A stretch of 64,000 bases of DNA from contig NC_087066.1 in NCBI RefSeq assembly GCF_963678635.1, positions 63,742,282-63,806,281 of the forward strand, given 5' to 3'. The DNA is from Symsagittifera roscoffensis (lineage: Eukaryota > Xenacoelomorpha > Acoela > Convolutidae). The position numbers and the translations under genes were made by a program. This document shows, piece after piece, positions 16,505 to 26,950 of the stretch (positions are counted from its first letter, which is position 1; each line of letters starts with the position of its first letter). Below the pieces are notes generated by a model, which was not told the DNA's origin, made no database searches, and worked only from the letters and a program-made list of their open reading frames with translations.

Positions 16505-18294
16505 GCCGCCAACTTGGATCACTCCATCGATCAAATTCCCATCCAACCAACCTTACCTCTTCAATCCCAATAATACCACTTTTTGCTTTTCCGCCACCCG
16601 ATTTTCCATCTAGCAATGTAACATCAGGCATGAATTCCGACACTAACTCACAAATTTCAGTTTTATACTCCATTTCACAGCTAAATAACCCGAATATTGA
16701 AACCCCCGACGAATTTGCCGACTCAGAACCATCTCCATCCAATAATTTTCATAACCCTTCTCATTTTTCTCAACCTCCTTTTCAACCCATATTATCAAAT
16801 AACCCTGACCCAATCACTCCTACACCCTCTTATGCTTCCCAAGTTACCCCAACCTACTCCTCATACCATTCTGACCAATCATCTCCAGACACCCCCCGAA
16901 TCTCCCCAGAGCTAGACAATTTTATTACCCTCCAACAACAACCCTACCACCTTAACACCCCGACCATAAACCAAATCTCCTCCACTACAAATTCATCCAA
17001 TCCCCCTACACCCTCTTCAAATTATACCGAATCATTAGCACCATCATCCACATCAACTGAATCCTCACTCAACACTAATAGAGCTTATCGCACTTTTAAA
17101 AGAAAGTTCCCCAACCATCCTTTCCCAGCAAAACCAGGAACAGCCCGAGAATACATCAACCACCCCCAACATACTAACACTAGAGAATTTTTAGCCATCA
17201 CTTTACCCTCATTTCCACAATACACCTTAAACACCCCTCATGACGCTAACGAAACACGCAACTTTGTAGACGAATACGTTTTAATGCCCACTCTCTCTTG
17301 GACCTCATACTATCATTTCACTAACCCTCTTTGCTTACCTTTAACTAACACATCCATTGATATAGACCGAAACAAAGACATGCTATATCGACTAACTACA
17401 CCACTCACCGCTAGACAATTTACTTACGTTGGATATAAAAAATCACTAAAAACACACACTGCACCTAGAGCTAACGAATATACACTCGAATACTACGATC
17501 ACAACATCATTAGAGCTAACCAAGATCAATTCTTAGACGACGATCGCTTCGCTAATCCACAAATCACCGAGAAATTTTTCATCAAGACACCATATGTATT
17601 TACACTAAACATCTTCGACCGAAAGTTTGATCACATTATTTCAGAAGCACTAACAAGCACACAAGCGTACGAAAGTTTTAAAGAACGCTTCCAAATCTTT
17701 TCACTAACCTTTCATTTCCTTGCACCACAAGAAAGAGATTTACACTGCTCACACGATATTATGTTGCGAACTAAACAAACACATACATACAGTTACTATC
17801 GTTTCATCCAAAATCACTTTGACCTCCACACACCCTCTAGACAACCACACCATCGCTTTCAATTCATCAATTCAAAATACACTTCACCGTATTTCCTAAA
17901 TTTCACATATTGTATTAAAAATACTAACCTTCATGGTATTCTTCGTAATTATGACCCCATAACCCAAATGTATATTTTCTGCCCCATCACCAAGACCTTC
18001 AACGCAGAAGAATCCCGACCCTTCCTTATCCCGCACGAGTTTGTACAGCCTATAGAAATCCCCATTTTAGAATTCATCCACAACACTAAATTTAACCACA
18101 AGTTATATAACTTAATCCAAAACACACCTTATGAGTTTGCAGTAGGCACTGAAGAACTAACCACTATTAAGGCACTTCAATTGCTTTGGCCACTGCTTCA
18201 AACTAAAAATATCATCCGCATCTTAGCTAAACTACTAACAACTTCAGAACTAATTCACGACATCTTCCCCCACGGTTTTTTCCCCGACGACTAA
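16501..18294 (+). CDS. unrecognised 597-aa protein, last gene of the element
   Basis: Begins in an ATGA overlap with the env stop, so it may be read by reinitiation or from its own spliced RNA. Residues 1 to about 195 are Pro/Ser/Thr/Asn-rich and probably disordered; about 200-597 looks globular with many aromatics (for example LSWTSYYHFTNPLC). There is no signal peptide or membrane segment, so a cytoplasmic or nuclear role is likelier than a second surface protein. Not similar to any Gag, Pol, Env, dUTPase or RNase H that I recognise. Third-position C/T is more frequent than in Gag-Pol, hinting at a different origin or constraint. The stop is three bases before a perfect splice donor. Function unknown. 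Confidence 0.8.
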   Translation: MSRQLGSLHRSNSHPTNLTSSIPIIPLFAFPPPDFPSSNVTSGMNSDTNSQISVLYSISQLNNPNIETPDEFADSEPSPSNNFHNPSHFSQPPFQPILSNNPDPITPTPSYASQVTPTYSSYHSDQSSPDTPRISPELDNFITLQQQPYHLNTPTINQISSTTNSSNPPTPSSNYTESLAPSSTSTESSLNTNRAYRTFKRKFPNHPFPAKPGTAREYINHPQHTNTREFLAITLPSFPQYTLNTPHDANETRNFVDEYVLMPTLSWTSYYHFTNPLCLPLTNTSIDIDRNKDMLYRLTTPLTARQFTYVGYKKSLKTHTAPRANEYTLEYYDHNIIRANQDQFLDDDRFANPQITEKFFIKTPYVFTLNIFDRKFDHIISEALTSTQAYESFKERFQIFSLTFHFLAPQERDLHCSHDIMLRTKQTHTYSYYRFIQNHFDLHTPSRQPHHRFQFINSKYTSPYFLNFTYCIKNTNLHGILRNYDPITQMYIFCPITKTFNAEESRPFLIPHEFVQPIEIPILEFIHNTKFNHKLYNLIQNTPYEFAVGTEELTTIKALQLLWPLLQTKNIIRILAKLLTTSELIHDIFPHGFFPDD

Positions 18295-18297
18295 CAG

Positions 18298-18377
18298 GTA
18301 AGTATGAATTAAATGAATATTACTAACTAATTAAAATATTAAAAAAACTCACCATTCTTTATTCATGTTTTCTTTAG
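18298..18377 (+). other. predicted 80-bp intron just after the last stop codon
   Basis: CAG|GTAAGT donor at 18298, TACTAAC branch-point consensus at about 18321, and TTTTCTTTAG acceptor ending 18377: textbook signals. It sits in the 3' untranslated region, three bases after TAA. A sense-strand intron should be lost on retrotransposition unless the genomic RNA is kept unspliced, so it probably serves splicing or export control (inference). Confidence 0.7.
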
Positions 18378-19910
18378 ATTTTTAGCCTTCATCTTCGATC
18401 ATCTGAAAAATTCACAAAAGAAAAATAAAAAATAGCAAACTTCTTCAAAACTATTTAAAACCCTATTTAACTTTTGCACCAACAATTAAATAAATATAAT
18501 ACCAATGCAGTAAATTAATTTATAAAATTTTCCCCTAAAAGCAGTAAATCTACATATGATGAAAATTTGTATCTTAAAATTCCCCCATTACTAGCAGTAA
18601 ATTTCCAAATTCTATGCAGTAAATTAATAAAATGCAATTGCAGTACTAACCTTTTGATATTTTCATTCATTCGCACAGAAATTCTATCCACACTCGCACA
18701 GCTCGCCCACGAAGAATTGTTTAAAATAATGAATTTCAGTTTCAAGTTTTCACACTCAACAACTCTAACAAATAATAACAAGTTTCAAACTTTCCTTTAA
18801 CCCGGTTGGAAAGGAATCATATACTAAACAAAACTAACCAACGCAGCTTACTAAATACCACAAATCATAAAATAACAGCATGACTAAGAAAAGGAAACCA
18901 ACGGTACCCAAACCGGATTAACCCAGTTTAAAACTGGATAATTTATTCTTTTGAAGACTATTACAAAGTCTTAGAAAGAGATAATAAAACACAAAAAAGT
19001 CGAAAGACAAACCCATACCACAAACAATTTGCTTTTTGGAAAAAGTACATAACCAACAAAACATAAGTAAAACCACAACAAACCCAACATAAAATGTTGT
19101 CACATAACAGGACCCCTCATAAAAACCGCATGAAATCATACTCCCACACCTGGCCTAACCCACCAGGAAAGGACGTCCTGAGCATGCTCTATAGCCGGCC
19201 TAACCCACCGTGCTACATCCACGCTTTGTGACCACACCTTTATTTTTAATAAGAGCTACTCAAGGGTGAGTAACTCTTCAAAATAACCGAACTAAAACAA
19301 AAAGCTTTTGTGAAAACAACTAACTAAAATCATAATTAAAAAATATTAAATTAATAAAAGTTTTATAAAATGTAAAATCACATGATGCAATATATAGATC
19401 AGAATACAACACCAAGGACGAACATCAAAAGACAAGACGACCTCACTACACTCGAGAGAGAATGACCAACTATAATCGATATGCCGCTCACAATCACAAC
19501 TCAAAGGATTTAGAGTACGACTTGACCTCGCAGAAAAGGACTTCATTGAACTAGACCAATGACCACCTCGATGTTCAAGTATACGTACAGATCCGAGTAA
19601 CCAGGCATCCCCTCCACGCACAATCTCCACGCCATTCCCGAGCTAGATCAAACACAAAAGAAGTTCTCTCCGAAGAACAGAAAAACCTGACATAGCCAAC
19701 CATTCTGAAACCAGAATTGATGCTGTTGCAGAGACTCAGTCGTTGTCACAAGAAGAACACAACGTCTTGTGTCCTCAATTCCAGATCCCTGGAACTTCCT
19801 TAACAAAAAGGAAACAAAAGAAAAATGATGTTCGCCAAATACCAACGTCCATCATCCATCCTTGAACTACAAAAGAACTGTTCTAAAAAACTCTGTAAAA
19901 CCCGGATGGG
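18378..19910 (+). promoter_or_regulatory. long structured 3' non-coding region of the element
   Basis: About 1.5 kb without a convincing ORF. Contents: five GCAGTA motifs (18508, 18541, 18594, 18616, 18640), four extended to GCAGTAAAT; palindrome CCAGTTTAAAACTGG (18923-18937); a GC-richer block (19141-19230) with two GGCCTAACCCACC copies, a CCTGG..CCAGG hairpin and palindromes AGGACGTCCT and GAGCATGCTC; and a strong hairpin at 19252-19277. Short antisense frames here have no support. Possible RNA-export, packaging or replication elements. The bases before the 3' LTR (GGATGGG) give only a weak polypurine tract. Confidence 0.5.
19252..19277 (+). promoter_or_regulatory. 11-bp stem, AGGG-loop hairpin
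   Basis: AGAGCTACTCA / AGGG / TGAGTAACTCT pair over 11 positions with a single C.A mismatch, inside the 3' non-coding region. Likely RNA structure; role unknown. Confidence 0.6.
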
Positions 19911-20318
19911 TGGAACCTGATCTAAACTATATTTTATGATTGGATAAATTAAATGTTTTACCAATGTAAAGTATTTAATATTAACCAATCATGATCCATC
20001 TAACTAACAACCCACTTATTTGTAAGTGCTGAAGTTACTTGTAATTTCAGCACCAGAGAGATTTGAATTTAACTTAGAAATTAGTTGGACTCTCCCGAGC
20101 ACTTCAGCAGCCGCAATAAACCAGTATACCCTAGATCTATTGAGCCTAGCAGAGACTAGTTAAACAACCTGAGACTAGATAGTATAAGAGTAAGATTAGG
20201 ATCGGTATTAGACTAAGAAGTTGCACGAATCTATCCGGCCGAAAATAAGGTAGCGTGACGAGCAGACGGTGTACCCTATCCGAAATTACTCTATGAGTTA
20301 CACACCAGCCCTAACTCA
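19911..20318 (+). repeat. 3' LTR (408 bp)
   Basis: Appears identical to the 5' LTR, with AATAAA at 20115-20120. Immediately followed by the GTAC target duplication. Confidence 0.95.
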
Positions 20319-20322
20319 GTAC
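20319..20322. repeat. target-site duplication GTAC, right
   Basis: Matches 1412-1415. Marks the insertion site of the giant element. Confidence 0.85.
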
Positions 20323-20930
20323 TAAAAATTTTAAAAGTATCAATACTATCAATATTTAAGCCGTTCAGACCCAGAGTTTTCTGTATTTGTGTTTTTTATC
20401 AGCTCTCCTCTTCTAAACTTTCCTTATTGTTTCCCATTATAGCACCCATTATAGCTCCCATTATAGCAATTTGAATAAATAATTACTTACGGTAAAATAG
20501 CATGTGTATATTTATTTTATGAAAAACTGGGAACTCTATGATGCAGCGTTTAGTTCTGGTTCTGTAGTAACAAAACAAGACTGCAACTGTGTATGAATGC
20601 ACTATTCAATGAAAGCACGACAACTGCTTTAAAGTCATTGAAAAGTTTATTTTTCGGAGGGCTTATTTTGCTATTAGGTTGGCAGGGAACATCACGACGC
20701 AAAAATTCGCTTCATAGCAGAGCACATTTTTGTAATCGCTCGCTTTTGGATTCCATAGACACGTCTTTCCAATGTGGCTAAAATGGGCAAATACCTCTTT
20801 TGCTGTAATAATGCTGGAGCAGCTATGAGTTTCTCTTCACCTTCAAGCAGGAAAAATTTTGGAATTATTTGCAATTGAGCGTGTTTTTATTGATATTTTC
20901 AAGTAATTTGAAAGGTTTGATGTTTCTATT
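20323..20930. other. right flank of the giant element, no supported gene
   Basis: AT-rich. Short frames on both strands; the minus-strand one at 20692-20874 (60 aa, Arg/Lys-rich) has no recognised motif. A tandem CCCATTATAGC repeat is near 20434-20466. Confidence 0.4.
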
Positions 20931-21418
20931 TTTTTGTCCGACTTTCCAAAAAAGTGACGAAAAATTTGTGCTCGAGGTGGTTTTTATTTCTCCAGACAAG
21001 TTTCGATTTCTTAAAAAGGAACTTTCAAATGTTTTGTATCAACCGAGAGCTGTTTTTGTCTCGAGCTCAAATTTGAAATTAAATTTTACCTTTGATTCTT
21101 AAATTTTTTTTATGAGGGTTTAAAGATTGCCAATAAGGCAAATTTGGGACAATTAAAGCGTTCTATTTTGCGCTATTAACGCTTAAGCGGAATTTTAATC
21201 ACTCTTGGAAACTGTTCATAATTGGTTGAAGTCAGCTAATTGTCAAAAATGCTGCCTTTTGTACAAGTTATGGCGCGCGGTGAGATGTTTTAAAAATCTT
21301 TAAACATTTTTTTTCATTTTTGTATGAAAAACTCGTTATTTGTTTTTAAATAAACACTGCCCGATAGTCTTTAAAAGGCAGTCGTAACTTTCAGCTCTTC
21401 GCCTTGATACCAGCAGTC
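20931..21418 (-). repeat. family R interspersed repeat, copy 1 (inverted)
   Basis: In reverse orientation shows the family blocks TGTGCTCGAGGTGG, TTTGGGACAATTAA, TAACGCTTAAGCGGA and AAAAGGCAGTCG..GATACCAGCAGTC, in the family order. Diverged from the other copies. Confidence 0.65.
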
Positions 21419-21700
21419 ATGTTATCCCCTTTATAGTCGATTATGTTTAATCCCCTTTATAGTCGATTAGGTTTAATTCTGTTTAATTCAAGAAAGAATC
21501 TATTTCGTGAGAGTTAAATTAATTCTACCGGTTTGTAAAACCAACTCACTTTCGTTGAAGCTGCTTTAATGAAGTAAGTAATGGTTGTATATATTTCAGT
21601 CACAAACTCTAAACACTAATTCCATTATAAATTACCGTGAATTGACATTTATTCAATTATGATAATTTTTGGACAAATTCGATTTCGTGCAAAGTAAAAA

Positions 21701-22230
21701 CAAGAATGCTCGTACCAGGGCAAAGCCCTGAAAGTTCCGACCGCCTTTTAATGTTTATGGAGCAGTAAGAAATTAAATGAAATAAAACAAAATGAAAATT
21801 TTTTTTTCTAAAATTTAAATTTTTTTAATGAAAATCTTCCCCCCACACGCCATGTTAAGTACAAAACAATAGATTTCGCTCCTTGTAACAAATCAATTAT
21901 GGCAAAAAAAAGCTTCTTTCAACCAATTTGGAACGATTTCTAAGACGGATTAAATCTCCGCTTACGCGTTAATAGCGCGAATTATATTGCGCGTTAATTG
22001 TCCCAAATTGGTCAAAATGGCAATATTTAAACCCTCATAACTTTCCAAAAAATGATCACAGGTGAAATATCTTTTCAAATTTAAGCTCAGGATAACAATA
22101 CCCTTCGAATGATATAAAAAAAAGTCCGTCAAAAATGGCTAGTTAAAAAGTCGAAATTTGTCTGAAGAAAAAAAAACCCACCCCGAGCACAAATATTCCG
22201 TTACTTTCGTATCAAAAGTCGGAACAAAAA
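21701..22230 (+). repeat. family R interspersed repeat, copy 2 (near full length)
   Basis: Starts CAAGAATGCTCGTACCAGGG and ends AAAGTCGGAACAAAAA. Internal blocks: GGGCAAAGCCC hairpin, TTCCGACCGCCTTTTAA, CGCTTACGCGTTAATAGCGCG, TGTCCCAAATTGG. About 530 bp, no ORF, so a non-autonomous element. Short inner inverted repeats TGTTCCGACT / AGTCGGAACA occur near the ends of several copies. Confidence 0.75.
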
Positions 22231-22240
22231 TGTATTCAAA

Positions 22241-22532
22241 ACTTGATTCCAGCCTGTCTTAGCATAGTCCGTTTCTCCCATTTTCCCAAGCTCAAGACTG
22301 AGATATTTTGTTAAGCGAAGCTCTTTTTTTGCGACATAAGGCGGTTTTTGTATGCGTCTAGAACTTTCACATTGCACCACTATTGCAGCCGAATTGGTTA
22401 GGCTGTGGTAGACCTAAACCTCGAGGTCAAGTGAGAGCTCGTCCAGAAACGCTATCATTGCCATGGCAGGGAATTGATTACACAATCTGACGATCTCAAA
22501 GTGAACGCATTATCACTATGCTAACAGCCTCT
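22241..22532 (-). repeat. tRNA-derived SINE, copy 1
   Basis: On the minus strand a tRNA-like head (GAGGCTGTTAGCATAGTG then GTGTAATCAATTCCC) is followed by a body shared with 37352-37640, including the AAGTGAGAGCTCGTCC block. Head boxes A and B fit RNA polymerase III promoters. The copy lies directly after family R copy 2. Confidence 0.65.
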
Positions 22533-22960
22533 GCTTGATGAAATCGAAAAAAAAAACGTTCATGTAATTGATCGAAGCCACCTGCCAGTAGAGCTTTGGG
22601 CCCTCAATATCCAAAATTCAACTCATTACCCAAAAAACTGTTCTTTTTGCACCAAGTCTACATCAAAATTTTGACCGACCGAGTGAAATTTTAGTAGTCA
22701 ATTTTCACCTCAATTTTTCTGGGGCACCATCTGTTTATATACTGAAGAACTCAGAGGGCCAATTTGGGCGACTTTTGTAGCCCGAAGATCGCAAAAACAG
22801 AAATATCGCCCCAAAAATTCATTCAAATAATTGAAGATCCGAGAAGATCTTTTTAATAATTTAGTGGCAAAGCCCTTAAACGAAGTAATGAATTATTTAT
22901 AATAATAATCATAATATTATTGATATACTTTTTGAGGATTAATTAAGAAGTGTGACTAAC
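22533..22960. other. intron sequence, no feature seen
   Basis: AT-rich DNA between the SINE and GPCR exon 2. Nothing with coding character; no later GPCR exon was found here on the minus strand. Confidence 0.4.
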
Positions 22961-23125
22961 GGTACACATGATTGGGTTTTCGTACACTTCAAGGGCAGCT
23001 GCTTGTCTAGCCACCTGCACCGACACTATAGTAGAGTCCCCCAGGATGATGAGGATGTCGAGAACCGACAAGATCGCCATCAGGAGCCCCGGTGACTGAC
23101 GCAGATTCGGGTTGAACGCCACAAC
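22961..23125 (-). CDS. GPCR exon 2 (TM1 end, TM2, start of TM3 region)
   Basis: A 165-bp minus-strand exon of exactly 55 codons (phase 0 to 0). It is preceded by a TTAAAATAG acceptor and followed by a GTTAGT donor. It reads the end of TM1, an intracellular loop with NPNLRQSP, a TM2 helix with the conserved-type Asp (LSVLDILIILG), an extracellular loop and a Cys four codons from its end that would match the conserved TM3 disulfide Cys. The pattern is class A (rhodopsin-like). The frame of exon 1 joins it directly. Ligand unknown. GC content is higher than in the flanks, as expected for a real exon. Later exons were not found. Confidence 0.7.
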
Positions 23126-23820
23126 CTATTTTAACAAATAAGTAGAACTATATTTCCGTTTTTTATTTTTGAAGTCTATCTTCCCTTACCCGTAAAGTCA
23201 CAAGTCAACTACAAAACTATATATTTGTCAAGTGTAGAACGGCTTCATTTGGAGAAACTAACTTATTTCAGTTCAATCTTAATTCAGAAACTGTTTTCAA
23301 GCCAGGGTCAATCAATTCTCTTTCAATTGGTCTTTTTCGGGATTTTTTCTAAACTATATTACGCTCCGCTCCAAGAATTGCCAAAATTTAAAAACCACCT
23401 CAATCCAGAAACTAACATTGATTTTTCGTCCTCTATACGGGGTGGTCATTAAGTAGAAGCCATTTGTCTAAGTTTGTAAGTTTGTATTTGTCACAAAGGA
23501 AACAGTAAATTAGCCTGCCCTGTTCGCATCGAAGCGAAGCCCTCGAAACTCGAAATGCTTTTTAAATCATCTTAAGTGATTTTGCTTTGCAGGAAAACAA
23601 AATGAAAAACTTCAATTTTCGAAAATGTGTTTGAGCATTATTTGGTTAAGATTTGTAAGTAAATCGACTTAATATGATCCTTTAGTTTTCCTAAATCCAT
23701 CTTGATTGCTTTGCTTTTAATTCTTTGTGAAAGCCCAGTTTTGTTGAATTTGTGAAATAACCCCTTTGTTTTAAGAAAACAAAAAAAAGAACAGGAAAAA
23801 ATAATATGTTCTCCAGACAT
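23126..23820. other. GPCR intron 1, left part
   Basis: AT-rich intron DNA. A plus-strand 75-aa frame at 23225-23452 has no recognisable feature. Confidence 0.4.
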
Positions 23821-24360
23821 ATTTTTGTTCTGACTTTTGAAGAAAGTGGCTGAATATTTGTGCTCGGGATGGTTTTTTCTTCAGACATTTAGAATTTTTA
23901 GAAAAACTTTAGAATTTTTCACTAGCCATTTTTGACAGTTTTCTTATATAATCCAAAAGACAATTGTATCATGAGCTCAATTTTAACGCGTAAGCGGAGC
24001 TTAGAACTTGTTAGAACTTGTTGAAGTGATGAGGAAAACATCACTCTCTATTTTACATAGTAAGTGGGGGATGATTTTCAAAAAGATCAAATTATTTTTG
24101 ATTTCTTAAGGCGAATGCAACTTCATAAATCTTCATCGGGAGTCGAAACCTCAGCAGTTTTTTATTCAGCAAACTTCAACTTACTAACTTCGATTATGAC
24201 ATAATTTTTCCGGCTATAAGGAAGTTATGATTGTCCGTGATAACTTTCTGTTAATTTCTGGGGGTTTAAAATTTGCTAAGTTGTCTAATTTGGGGTAACT
24301 AACGCGCAAATTACGACGGATTAAACCATTCCAATTTGAAGCAAGTCATTTGGTCTTGTT
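23821..24360 (-). repeat. family R repeat, copy 3 (inverted, degenerate)
   Basis: Opens TTGTTCTGACTTTTG.., then TTTGTGCTCGGGATGG and ACGCGTAAGCGGA, in reverse order relative to copy 2. The distal terminal block is missing. Confidence 0.55.
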
Positions 24361-25565
24361 ATTCGGATACAAGACGCTGTTATTCAGCTTGATTTTTATG
24401 TGTTGGGGATTGAAAAGAATAAAAAAATGAAAAAATGTCCCCTTATTTAATCAATTTTTCAAACAAAAATTAATAAATTGACCTCAATGTGCTGTCAAAC
24501 TGCAGCTTAATTGATTACTTCCATATTTCGAGTCATGCGTTCTTGCCTAAACAACGTAAAATTCTTATCAAGTCCCCTTTATCACGCTCTCTTTTCAAGG
24601 TGAACTTTATTTTTTGGCTTTTTTTCTGCTGCGTATTTGGTAATTCTTGGACATTTATTTTGACAGCAACCCTGCTCGGACCAGGAAAAACTCTGATTTT
24701 CCCGATTTACTTTTTTTTTCTATCATTTCCTTGACTTTTTTAAAACTTGGGTGCGTAATTTTTTAATTTTTAATTTGTTTTTCCTCCCCTGATAACAGAT
24801 GTCAAGGAGAAAAATGGGCATAAAAAAACAACAAGAACTCTTAGAACTATGTTCAAAAAATGCATTCGAAAAGTCATTGCAGATATATAATTATACATGA
24901 CTGGTCAAAAGACGAAACTTGTCTGGAGAAAAAAAAACCTCCTCGATTACAAATATTCAGTCACTTTCATCGAAAGTCGGTACAACAATAAATGGCAAAT
25001 AGTTATTCACACGAGTTATAATAGCAGTAACAATCATAAGCACAGTTTAATGAAACTCATTGGAGTGTCATTGAATTTTTAAAACCTGTTTAGTTTATTT
25101 TGCCAAAAACTTGTCGAATAAGATGGTCATAAATATGGCTTCCCAATTTTTTCCAAACGTTTACTCGATTATATCAAGTGTGCATTACATCTTTTTTTAA
25201 GGTCATTGATGCCAATAAGTTTGAGATAAAAACTGAACGCGTTTCATTTAATTATTTGGTCTAAATCCTCCAAAATGCTGGAAAATCCACTTTTGCATGA
25301 AAAAGATTGCCGCAGAGGTTATGATAATTATAAACTTCCGTAAAGCTTAAAAATTTTCAAAAACTGTTTTCTGGTCACAATTTCAAATTAATTTGTTATC
25401 GATAATATCCCAAAATTTGATTCAACTTTTACATAAATCGTGACAAGTCTAATGCCAAATTTCGTCTTTATGCGAATATTTTTATTGAACAGCAACAGAG
25501 CTGCATAAGACTGATGAATTATGACATCACTAGTGATTGAAATTCTATCAAATTTTACTCTATAA
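24361..25565. other. intron DNA with a family R 3' fragment
   Basis: About 24890-24990 matches the last ~100 bp of family R (ACTTGTCTGGAGAAAAAAA..CGAAAGTCGGTAC). The rest shows no feature. Confidence 0.45.
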
Positions 25566-26096
25566 CAAGACAGTTCGTATCAAAGTGAAGCCCTGAATGT
25601 TCCGACTGCCTTCTAAGGTCTATGGAGCAGTAATAACACAAAGAAATTTAATACAGAAAAAAAAACTAAAATAAAATTTTTCTTTTAATTTGAGATTTTT
25701 TGAAAAAATCATCCCCACATGCCATACTAAGTACAAAGTGATCAATTTCGCTCCTAGTAGCACATCATTTATGGCAAATAAGCTTCTTTCAACCAATTTG
25801 GAACGACCTCTAACACTGCTTATATCTCCGCTTACGCATTAAAAGGGCGAAGTCTATCGCGCGTTAATTGTCCCAAATTGGCCAAAACTGCAATCTTTAA
25901 AACCCCATATTTTTACAAAAAATGATCTCAGGTAAATTATTTTTTCAAATTTAAGCTCAAGACAACAAAACCTTTCGAATGATATAAAAAAATTCCGTCA
26001 AAAATGGCTAGTTAAAAAATCGAAATTTTTCTGAAGAAAAAAACCCACCCCGAGCACGACAAATATTCCGTTACTTGGCGAAAGTCGGAACAAAAA
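25566..26096 (+). repeat. family R repeat, copy 4 (near full length)
   Basis: CAAGACAGTTCGTATCA start, GAATGTTCCGACTGCC, CGCTTACGCATTAAAAGGGCG centre and GAAAGTCGGAACAAAAA end. Non-coding. Confidence 0.75.
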
Positions 26097-26543
26097 GCCA
26101 ATAAAATGTTTATGGCGTCTTGCGTTGCAGAAAATGAACTCCGCTTCAAAAAAAATATACAATGCGGGGAAAATGCAAACTGGACCATTCATTGTCAGGA
26201 GAGTTAAATGGCAGGTTTTGTGTAGTTTGTAGAAAAGTTAATCCCTTGAGAATTGGTGTCTGTCGCTTATCCAAATGCCATTGTTTCAAAATGGCACAGG
26301 GTAGAATAGAAAATAGATTTTTAAAAAAAACATGAAATCAAAGACTCCATAAAAGACAATAAGAAAGAAAAAATCAGAAGATAAAAGATCTTGTCAGTAC
26401 CAATCATAAGACAGTTTTTCCCGTGGTTTAAAATCGGGCAATTCTAAATAAGCTTTGGAAATTTTTTTGTTGACATTTGAGCAAATTAAGGTTCAGTTGT
26501 GTTAGCGCGGCTGATCTGTATAGTAATTTTTTTAATATTGAAA

Positions 26544-26950
26544 CAAGACTGCTCGTATCAGGGCAAAGCTGTAATTGAAGTCGATAAAAAATTTTGTTAA
26601 AAATTGATAAATTCACTAGAAAATTGCTAATTTTTTCTAAAAACTTTTTCAATTTATCCCCCACAAGCTATGTAAAGTACAAAGTTTTAAGTTATAAGTC
26701 TTGTAACGCACGCCATAATATGAGCAAATTGCCTGCCTCAATTCAATTTGGTTTGATCTATATCGCGCGCTACTTATCCCAAACTGGCTAAATTGCCTAT
26801 TTTCAAACCACCATAATCCTTCAAAAAGTGGTCACTGGTAAAAAAACATCATTCTAATATTGTGCTCAAGAGATCACTTTCTTGGGCCATGAGAAAAAAA
26901 CACCCAAGCACAAATCTTTAGTCACTTTCGTCGAAAGTCAAACTAAAAAT
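26544..26950 (+). repeat. family R repeat, copy 5 (internally deleted)
   Basis: CAAGACTGCTCGTATCAGGG start and TTTCGTCGAAAGTC end, but roughly 120 bp shorter than full-length copies and strongly diverged. Confidence 0.6.

Larger units (their letters stand above)
1416..20318 (+). mobile_element. giant env-bearing Ty3/gypsy (errantivirus-like) LTR retroelement, apparently intact
   Basis: Two LTRs that appear identical (TG...CA ends) bound a 18.9-kb unit with a GTAC duplication. Internal order is leader, small ORF, Gag-Pol, two membrane ORFs, AUG-less ORF, Env-like ORF, unknown 597-aa ORF, mini-intron, 3' non-coding region. The pol order protease-RT-RNase H-integrase is that of Ty3/gypsy and retroviruses; an Env-like ORF after pol is the errantivirus/retrovirus layout. 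All major frames are open and the LTRs show no divergence, so the copy is young. Size and the extra ORFs are unusual; planarian Burro elements are a known precedent for giant metazoan LTR elements. The host species and exact lineage are not determined. Confidence 0.95.

Noticed and set aside
19898-19910. Classical polypurine tract before the 3' LTR
   Set aside because: Only GGATGGG is purine-rich and it is interrupted by T; plus-strand priming site left unassigned.
18515-19988. Antisense accessory gene in the 3' non-coding part of the element (several minus-strand frames of 60-95 aa)
   Set aside because: Frames are short, have no motif, and one runs into the LTR; codon use is not distinct from chance.
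20692-20874. Minus-strand 60-aa Arg/Lys-rich frame next to the giant element, considered as GPCR exon 3
   Set aside because: No DRY-like motif, no TM3 helix and no matching splice signals.
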